DNA of 7,611 nucleotides from an uncultured euryarchaeote. Lineage in GTDB: Archaea > Thermoplasmatota > Poseidoniia > Poseidoniales > Poseidoniaceae. Of the stretch, positions 1 to 5,299 are shown in pieces. Within the stretch, counting starts at the first letter, position 1. Each line of letters begins with the position of its first letter. The position numbers and the translations under genes were made by a program. The notes under the pieces were generated by a model. It saw only the letters and a program-made list of their open reading frames with translations. It was not told the DNA's origin and did not search any database. The stretch lies in assembly GCA_937897005.1 (NCBI GenBank), contig CALCOQ010000333.1:1-7611 (forward strand), in the 5' to 3' direction.

Positions 1-479
1 CCAATCGTGTTGACGATATCGGTTATCGATTTGATGAGGGCGTGAACATCATCGAGATCGAATGTCGCTTTCTCAAGCCCTAGCCAAGAATACAATACGT
101 CCATATCGAAGACATTGATTAAGCCGCTGTCGACCATGTTCATGTCAAAGAATGGATATTGACGGATGTTCTCAAGCAATTTCACCGAAGGCTCGGTTGC
201 AGTGAAATGAGCACATGCTTCACCTGTTGAAGCACCGTGAACAAGGAATTCCATCCCAAGGGTCGTCTTCCCACTTCCACAGGTTCCTGCAGCCAGAACC
301 GTAGAGCCGTAAGGGATTCCTCCACGCAGAATCTCATCGAGCCCATGGACCCCGGTGACGCACCTGTCACGAGTGTAGGATGGTCCCTGCATCATTACAA
401 TCGGCCTTCCCACAACGGCCGTGGTTGAATAAGCCTGTGCCACTGAAGCACGCTCGGAAGTATGTACGCGACGGTTCAT
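1..479 (-). CDS. KaiC-like RecA-superfamily ATPase, 3' end outside window
   Basis: Reading the minus strand from an ATG at 479 gives 159 codons open to the left edge. Residues about 44-54 read VTGVHGLDEIL, the usual KaiC entry motif, followed by GGIPYGSTVLAAG and a Walker A P-loop GTCGSGKT (bases 264-287, residues 65-72). Then come FLVHGASTGEACAHF and TATEPSVKLLENI, the strand-and-helix pattern that follows the P-loop in KaiC and RadA-like ATPases. Walker B and the rest of the domain lie off the edge. Members of this family (COG0467-type) are cytoplasmic ATP-binding switch or signalling proteins; the partner here is unknown. Start choice is uncertain: ATG codons at 395 and 392 would remove a 28-29 residue leader and give the N-terminal length normal for the family. 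No Shine-Dalgarno precedes any of them. It is divergent from the pilin gene. An archaellum ArlH/FlaH ATPase is a less likely alternative, since no other archaellum genes are visible. Confidence 0.85.
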   Translation of the reverse strand, partial: MNRRVHTSERASVAQAYSTTAVVGRPIVMMQGPSYTRDRCVTGVHGLDEILRGGIPYGSTVLAAGTCGSGKTTLGMEFLVHGASTGEACAHFTATEPSVKLLENIRQYPFFDMNMVDSGLINVFDMDVLYSWLGLEKATFDLDDVHALIKSITDIVNTI

Positions 480-509
480 TGAAGGGGGAGCAGCGTTCAC
501 AACGTATTG

Positions 510-998
510 ATGCGGAGCCTCCGACACTCAGCCATCGATGATGAGGCGGTCAGCCCAGTCATCGCCACAGTATTGCTTCTAGCAATCACCGTCCTGCTCA
601 CGAGTATGGTTTTCGTCATGTTCCAAGGGGCATTGGGTTCTGCCGAGAAGATTGGGCCCAGAGGTGGTATCTCGGTTTCGGAATTATCCAATGGCTACCA
701 TATCATCACTTTCACCTCACTCGACAAACCATTGGACCCGGTAGCAGTGAAATTGAGTCTGGTTCCAATGGATGACAACAAGACCACCTTGACGGTAATG
801 GCTGGCGATGCAGATGTCTATGGGACGGTTGGCTCTAAGACCTCGTTCATCGATGCTGATGCCGGATACACTGTCACACAAGGCGATTATTTCGTGCTTG
901 AGAGTGAGTATCACGGACTGGATGATGGGAATTGGAGAGTAATCTTGTACTATGTCAACACAAATTCTGTCATCACCTCCTTCACCATCACTGACTGA
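510..998 (+). CDS. Archaeal type IV pilin-like secreted protein
   Basis: The protein has 162 residues from the ATG at 510; a TTG at 507 is also in frame, but ATG is preferred. The N-terminus has a short charged leader (residues 1-13, ending DDEA), then VSPVIATVLLLAITVLL and further hydrophobic residues to about position 38. This is the archaeal type IV pilin N-terminal domain, close to haloarchaeal pilins (DRA|VSPVIG). A prepilin peptidase would be expected to cut between Ala13 and Val14, leaving the hydrophobic helix as the assembly core. The rest (about 40-162) is a predicted beta-rich extracellular domain, acidic, without cysteines, with one N-glycosylation sequon (Asn90-Lys-Thr). It is likely a surface adhesion pilin or a pilin-like envelope protein; which one cannot be told from sequence. 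It stands alone, with no assembly ATPase or membrane platform gene in view. A GGGGGAG tract at 484-490 lies 19 nt before the ATG, too far for a normal ribosome site, so a leaderless or short-leader transcript is plausible. Confidence 0.87.
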   Translation: MRSLRHSAIDDEAVSPVIATVLLLAITVLLTSMVFVMFQGALGSAEKIGPRGGISVSELSNGYHIITFTSLDKPLDPVAVKLSLVPMDDNKTTLTVMAGDADVYGTVGSKTSFIDADAGYTVTQGDYFVLESEYHGLDDGNWRVILYYVNTNSVITSFTITD

Positions 999-1055
999 AA
1001 GAACAACTGAAAGCCTGAGTGTTGGTTTGAATAACAAGAGTCAGTACGCTGGTAC
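999..1055. other. Short intergenic gap between pilin gene and moaA
   Basis: These 57 bases are the only same-strand spacer of any length in the window. No hairpin followed by a T-tract is visible, so there is no bacterial-type terminator for the pilin gene. The only notable element is an AT-rich TTTGAATAA block, listed separately as a possible moaA promoter. Confidence 0.5.
1026..1034 (+). promoter_or_regulatory. Possible archaeal TATA box for moaA
   Basis: The sequence TTTGAATAA is centred about 26 bases before the moaA ATG at 1056. That is the distance expected when an archaeal TATA element drives a leaderless transcript starting at or next to the start codon. moaA has no Shine-Dalgarno sequence, which fits leaderless initiation. 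The match to the TTTAWATA consensus is imperfect, and a similar GGTTGAATAA occurs at 423-432, so this is a weak call. Confidence 0.3.
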
Positions 1056-2081
1056 ATGCAGACGCCAACAGGTGATGTTGTTCTCGATATGTTTTCGAGA
1101 CCATTACGGGACCTGCGACTCTCTGTCACCGACAGATGCAACCTCCGTTGTACATATTGCATGCCACGAAAGGTGTTTGGCCCTGACCATTTATTCCTAC
1201 CGAAAGAGTTGATTCTGAGTTATGAAGAAATCACTAGATTGGTCGCGGCAATATCGAGACTCGGTTTGAAGAAGATCAGATTGACAGGTGGAGAACCATT
1301 GCTTCGTAGAGATCTGCCTCGATTCATTTCAATGCTCAAGACCAGGATACCTGATGACATTGAACTGGCAATGACCACAAATGGAATCCTCTTATCGGGA
1401 TACGCCTCACATTTGGCCGAAGCAGGACTTGACAGGGTGACAGTTTCGCTGGATTCTTTGGATGATGAAATATTTCGCTCCATGAGCGACAGTGACATCT
1501 CGGTGAACAAGGTACTCGAAGGAATCACTGCAGCCAAGGAAGCCGGTTTGGGCGTTAAGGTCAATTGCGTTGTACAGAAGCGCGTCAACGAAGAACAGAT
1601 CATACCACTGGTCGAATATTTCAGAGATTCTGATGTGATTCTACGATTCATTGAATACATGGATGTTGGAAACAGCAACGGATGGTCGATGGAAGAAATG
1701 GTGCCGGCATCTGATATCATCGATATGATTTCACTGAAATATCCCATCGAGGCCGTGAAGAGCACGGAGTCGGGGCAGGTTGCAAAGCGTTGGAGATACC
1801 TCGATGGCGCAGGAGAAATAGGCTTCATCACCTCGGTCAGCGAACCGTTCTGTGGAGATTGTTGTCGAGCCAGGCTCTCCGTTGATGGCCATCTATACAC
1901 CTGTCTATTCTCGGCAAATGGCAACGATCTGATGACACCATTGAGAGAAGGGCTCGATGAAATGGGATTGAGCAAGCTGGTTGCAGACATCTGGAATGGA
2001 AGAGATGACAGATATTCAGAACTGAGGAACAATGAGACCCGCCTTCAACCAAAGGTGGAGATGTCGTATATCGGAGGCTGA
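1056..2081 (+). CDS. moaA: GTP 3',8-cyclase MoaA (molybdenum cofactor biosynthesis)
   Basis: A 341-aa radical S-adenosylmethionine enzyme that converts GTP to 3',8-cyclo-7,8-dihydro-GTP, the first step of molybdopterin synthesis (with MoaC, not in this window). The N-terminal [4Fe-4S] site is clear: RPLRDLRLSVTDRC with Cys28, Cys32 and Cys35 (CxxxCxxC), followed by MP. LTGGEPLLRRDL near 77-87 is the SAM-contacting segment. The second, substrate-binding cluster has Cys266, Cys269 and Cys283 in FCGDCCRARLS...CLF, and both arginines expected to contact GTP are kept (271, 273). The protein ends in Gly-Gly, the conserved MoaA tail needed for activity. Length is normal for the family (about 320-340). 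One oddity is Cys270 where family members usually have Asn. The ATG at 1056 fits the family; an internal ATG at 1089 would leave a shorter N-terminus but keep the cluster. No other molybdenum cofactor gene is nearby, and aroA follows after 2 bp. Confidence 0.96.
   Translation: MQTPTGDVVLDMFSRPLRDLRLSVTDRCNLRCTYCMPRKVFGPDHLFLPKELILSYEEITRLVAAISRLGLKKIRLTGGEPLLRRDLPRFISMLKTRIPDDIELAMTTNGILLSGYASHLAEAGLDRVTVSLDSLDDEIFRSMSDSDISVNKVLEGITAAKEAGLGVKVNCVVQKRVNEEQIIPLVEYFRDSDVILRFIEYMDVGNSNGWSMEEMVPASDIIDMISLKYPIEAVKSTESGQVAKRWRYLDGAGEIGFITSVSEPFCGDCCRARLSVDGHLYTCLFSANGNDLMTPLREGLDEMGLSKLVADIWNGRDDRYSELRNNETRLQPKVEMSYIGG
2073..2077 (+). promoter_or_regulatory. Shine-Dalgarno site for aroA inside the moaA 3' end
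   Basis: GGAGG lies 6 nt before the ATG at 2084 and is the best ribosome site on the plus strand here. It is made from the codons GGA GGC of the conserved MoaA Gly-Gly tail, so it could be partly coincidental. If functional, it settles the aroA start at 2084 and implies translation of aroA from the moaA transcript. Confidence 0.6.
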
Positions 2082-2083
2082 AC

Positions 2084-3322
2084 ATGAGAGCTCTGAAAAG
2101 ATGGTCTCCCTCCTCTGGAAAGTCCTATAGAGCAAATGATGAAAAGACATTGATGATTGAGGCCAGAGAATATTCCTCAACCGTTGAATGGATGCTGCCC
2201 CCCAGTAAAAGTCACCTTATCCGTTGGTTGGTTCTGGCTTCATGTTCAGATGGTCAAACCAGGCTTGAGTTCACTGGAATGCCTGGAGAAGATGCACTTT
2301 CAATGGTGCGTTGTCTTCGAGCATTGGGAATCCACATCGTCGAAGATAAAGAGGCCTGGGTGGTAGGTGGTGGTGTTTTCAAGCGCCCAGTCAGCGTTCT
2401 ACATTGTGGAAACTCTGCTACCACGCTTCGATTGATCGCTCCTTTGGCTGCCCAATCAGGCGTGCCAGTGATGATCGATGGAGATGAGAACCTCAGAGCA
2501 AGAGACCATTCTGCACTGGTTGAGATGCTCCGTTCAGCAGGGGTTGAGGTTGAGCAAGGAACAGGCCCTGAACAACTTCCATTGAAGATTCGTGGCCCAA
2601 TGAGTAAAGATAGTGTGATGGTCGATATCTCGAAAAGTAGTCAACCATTCTCAGGATTACTCCTCAGTTCGCTGGCTATCGACCATGAAATCAACGTCGA
2701 ATGTAGCGGCGATGAAGTGAGCAGCAGATATTCTTCCTTGACCAAGGACTTGGCTGAGAAGAGTGGGATGCCTACCTTTGATGGCAGACTCATTCCGTGG
2801 AGAGCAAAGACTCCAGAGACGGTGGATATCCCCGGCGAGGCATCTCTTCTGATGCTGAGTAAGTTGTTATCGACATGTCACGATATCGAGGTGGTCTGCA
2901 GCAATGCGCCCAATGAAGAAGATTCTCTCGGAAACGAACTCAGCGACCATGACATCGAAGGTGTTGTCAGTATCAAAGACTGCATCGATATCATCACACC
3001 TCTTGCCACCATCATGTGTCTCAAGAACGGAGGCGATATCAAAGATGCGGCACATGGACGCTACAAAGAATCCGACCGTATCACGAGAACTGTTGATATG
3101 TTGGCTGCATTCGGACTCAAGGCCGAGGAAACTGATGATGGATTACGAATCTCTGGCCAACAATCACCCAGTGCACCTGAAGGCATCATCCGATGCCATG
3201 ACGACCACAGGCTGTTCATGTGTGCAGCCATTCTCGCTACCGTGGTTGGTGCAGAACTGGATTGTCCGCAATCGTTCAGAGCCTCATTCCCGGCATTCCT
3301 TGAGATGTTGGATCAACCGTGA
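2084..3322 (+). CDS. aroA: 3-phosphoshikimate 1-carboxyvinyltransferase (EPSP synthase)
   Basis: A 412-aa enzyme joining phosphoenolpyruvate to shikimate 3-phosphate, the sixth step of the shikimate route to aromatic amino acids. Signatures in order: LPPSKSHLIR (38-47, Lys42, Ser43 and Arg47 equivalent to E. coli K22, S23, R27); GNSATTLR (109-116, PEP loop); DGDENLRARDH (132-142); SSQPFSGLLL (185-194, with the Q171 equivalent); DCIDIITPLA (299-308, Asp302 matching the general base D313); KESDRI (328-333) and DHR (374-376), matching E341, R344 and R386. Two departures: the loop has Ala112 where class I enzymes have Gly96, and Ala400 stands where E. coli has Lys411. The start at 2084 has a GGAGG site 6 nt upstream. 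An in-frame ATG at 2153 would remove 23 hydrophilic residues and give the N-terminal length typical of the family, so it remains possible. It follows moaA by 2 bp, and its last 10 bases overlap the convergent mutL end. Confidence 0.95.
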   Translation: MRALKRWSPSSGKSYRANDEKTLMIEAREYSSTVEWMLPPSKSHLIRWLVLASCSDGQTRLEFTGMPGEDALSMVRCLRALGIHIVEDKEAWVVGGGVFKRPVSVLHCGNSATTLRLIAPLAAQSGVPVMIDGDENLRARDHSALVEMLRSAGVEVEQGTGPEQLPLKIRGPMSKDSVMVDISKSSQPFSGLLLSSLAIDHEINVECSGDEVSSRYSSLTKDLAEKSGMPTFDGRLIPWRAKTPETVDIPGEASLLMLSKLLSTCHDIEVVCSNAPNEEDSLGNELSDHDIEGVVSIKDCIDIITPLATIMCLKNGGDIKDAAHGRYKESDRITRTVDMLAAFGLKAEETDDGLRISGQQSPSAPEGIIRCHDDHRLFMCAAILATVVGAELDCPQSFRASFPAFLEMLDQP

Positions 3323-5295
3323 CGTCCGAAGTGATGGTCGAGTCCTTCCGCTTCTATCTTCAATACCGTTGGTCTACCATGGACGCAGGCCCAAGGATTG
3401 TCAATACTACGCATATCCACCAACAATCGTCTCATCTCTGCGATGTTCAGACTCTGGTTCGCTTTCACTGCCCCCCTGCACGAACGCATGAAGGCTATCT
3501 GATCCTGTAGTTGGTCAATAGCATCGAGATGCCCTTCAGAACCTTCTTCAGACAACTCTGTGAGCAAGTCCTGTAGGAATCCATGCAATCTGTTGTCTCC
3601 AGCCAGAAGGACTGGGATTGACAACAGGTTCCACTCTCCTTCTTGTTGTTGCAGTTCGATTCCCAATCTCTCAAGCAGCTCTTGATTCCCGTCTGCAGCG
3701 GCTGCCTGCACAACACTCATCTCTATGGATAACGGAGTGATCAATGGTTGGGGGTTCCAAGAATCGGGAGAATTGCGGATACGTTCGTATCGAATCCTTT
3801 CATGCAGGGCATGCTGGTCAATGATATATAGGCCCTCACCGCCTTGAGCCAGAATATAGGAATCTGCGAACTGTGCAAGAGGTTCCATCTCTGGAATAAG
3901 TTCCTGCACAACGTTTTCTGTTAGCGGTTCATCGAGTGGCGAGGCTGCAACATCTCCTCCAGAATGGCGGTGAAGGTCGCGCTCGTCAGAGGAAAGGGCT
4001 GGTGCAACAGGTTGCACATCCATTCCAGGGAGCGTCTTCTGAGTCTCGGGAGCAGCAGAGACTGGACGTGGCCTGGCTCTCCACGATGGCTTCTCATCTG
4101 TGAGTTCCCCGCCAAGGTCGACCTGTACAGTATCAACACTGCTCGCAGTCTGAACCCATGAAGGCGCTACTTCAGGCTCGATGTCTATCAAGACCTGTTC
4201 TGTCTTGCTGCTGCGTGGAAGCCCAGATAGCGGAGATTCATCGTCAACCGAGGTATCTGTTGGTGTGACTGACAAAGTGTGTTTGATGGCCCTTTCAAGG
4301 CGTTCGAGAACCCGCCAGGAATTCTTCAAGCGTACTTCACGCTTGGTAGGGTGGACATTGACATCGACCTCATCAGGAGGAATCTCAAGTTGCAGAACAC
4401 AAACTGGGTGCCTACCCACCATCAATCTAGTATGGTAACCTCTTCTGATGGATGCCTGGAATGACTGTGCCGCAACTGGGCGACCGTTGATCAGGATGTT
4501 GACCTCGTCACCTCTGCTGCGACTGATATCTGGAGGTGAGACCCACCCACTCCAGCGTTCTTCCCCAGGAGCATCATCATCTCCGAGTGGCTGTTTCAGC
4601 GTCAATAATCGAGATGCTTGAGCACCAAGCAAGTCGTACAGTCTGTCCAGTGGGTCTTCGGCGGCAGGTGCTTCAAGCAATACTTTCTCATCGCTCAGCA
4701 GCCCGATCCTGACCTTCGGTTCTGCCATTGCCTGCTGTACCACCACGTCAACAATTCTAGCGGTTTCAGTCGATGGACGGCGTTGAAAAGCCAATCTCGC
4801 AGGTTGTGATGCAAACAGAGCAGCGACCTCGATGATGGTGCCCAGTGGCATTCCGCATGGCTCAACCTGACCTTTGAAACCATCATTCATTTCGATGCAC
4901 CAACCAGAGTCTGAATCATCCGCACTCGCTCTGCTACTCACCATCAGATTGCTGACCATCCCTATAGAAGCGAGTGCTTCTCCTCTGAAACCGAGAGTAT
5001 TGATAGAGGATAAATCATGCTCGTCGCGCAACTTGCTGGTGGCGTGACGGTCCAATGCCAAGGCCAGGTCCTGTCGATGTATGCCACCTCCGTCATCGCT
5101 TACCTTGATGAGATCAAAACCACCACGCTGAATCTCCACTGTTATCCATTCAGCACCTGCATCAATGCTGTTCTCAAGCAACTCCTTGACCACCTGTGCT
5201 GGCCTTTCCACGACTTCTCCAGCAGCGATGAATCCGATGGTGCGCTCATCCAGTTGCCTGATTCGACCATCTTCTACCATCTCAGATTCTGCCAT
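3313..5295 (-). CDS. mutL: DNA mismatch repair protein MutL (endonuclease type)
   Basis: A 660-aa MutL from the ATG at 5295; an in-frame TTG at 5298 is less likely given the ribosome site. The N-terminal GHKL ATPase (about 10-335) shows IRQLDERTIGFIAAGEVVERP, NSIDAGA, the ATP-lid motif DDGGGI, TLGFRGEALASIG and a GT motif, then the transducer region with VDVNVHPTKREVR. Residues about 340-465 form a Pro/Ser/Asp/Glu-rich, probably disordered linker. The C-terminal domain keeps the metal-dependent nuclease signature DQHALHERIRYE (bases 3784-3819, matching DQHAx2Ex4E), SCRGAVKANQ, CVHGRP and the terminal FGR. It should therefore nick DNA itself, as in MutH-less bacteria and eukaryotes. QPLITP (3733-3750) matches the clamp-binding QxxLxP motif of MutL proteins. 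It sits 4 bp behind mutS in an operon and converges on aroA with a 10-bp overlap. No frameshift or truncation is seen. Confidence 0.97.
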   Translation of the reverse strand: MAESEMVEDGRIRQLDERTIGFIAAGEVVERPAQVVKELLENSIDAGAEWITVEIQRGGFDLIKVSDDGGGIHRQDLALALDRHATSKLRDEHDLSSINTLGFRGEALASIGMVSNLMVSSRASADDSDSGWCIEMNDGFKGQVEPCGMPLGTIIEVAALFASQPARLAFQRRPSTETARIVDVVVQQAMAEPKVRIGLLSDEKVLLEAPAAEDPLDRLYDLLGAQASRLLTLKQPLGDDDAPGEERWSGWVSPPDISRSRGDEVNILINGRPVAAQSFQASIRRGYHTRLMVGRHPVCVLQLEIPPDEVDVNVHPTKREVRLKNSWRVLERLERAIKHTLSVTPTDTSVDDESPLSGLPRSSKTEQVLIDIEPEVAPSWVQTASSVDTVQVDLGGELTDEKPSWRARPRPVSAAPETQKTLPGMDVQPVAPALSSDERDLHRHSGGDVAASPLDEPLTENVVQELIPEMEPLAQFADSYILAQGGEGLYIIDQHALHERIRYERIRNSPDSWNPQPLITPLSIEMSVVQAAAADGNQELLERLGIELQQQEGEWNLLSIPVLLAGDNRLHGFLQDLLTELSEEGSEGHLDAIDQLQDQIAFMRSCRGAVKANQSLNIAEMRRLLVDMRSIDNPWACVHGRPTVLKIEAEGLDHHFGRHG

Positions 5296-5299
5296 CAAA

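Noticed and set aside
182..370. Short minus-strand frame within the ATPase gene
   Set aside because: It is a frame shadow; the adjacent frame encodes the KaiC motif and P-loop.
423..432. GGTTGAATAA resembling the element before moaA (GGTTTGAATAA) as a shared promoter
   Set aside because: Only two imperfect copies; the distance to the pilin ATG (about 80 bp) does not match a leaderless promoter, and it may be coding sequence of the ATPase.
1220..2032. Long open frame on the minus strand opposite moaA (270 codons)
   Set aside because: It lies wholly within the well-supported moaA gene in antisense, is Ser-rich with no recognisable motif, and is explained by codon bias of moaA.
3323..3400. Terminator downstream of aroA
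   Set aside because: Only scattered pyrimidine-rich bases, no stem-loop or clean T-tract, and the stretch is mutL coding sequence.
2904..3491. Plus-strand open frame of 195 codons spanning the aroA end and mutL
   Set aside because: It overlaps two genes with strong motifs in other frames; the translation has no family features.
4018..4041. QKTLPGMD in the MutL linker as a second PIP box
   Set aside because: It has Q and L at the right spacing but lacks the aromatic pair, and the linker is low in complexity, so a chance match is likely. QPLITP in the C-terminal domain is the better clamp motif.
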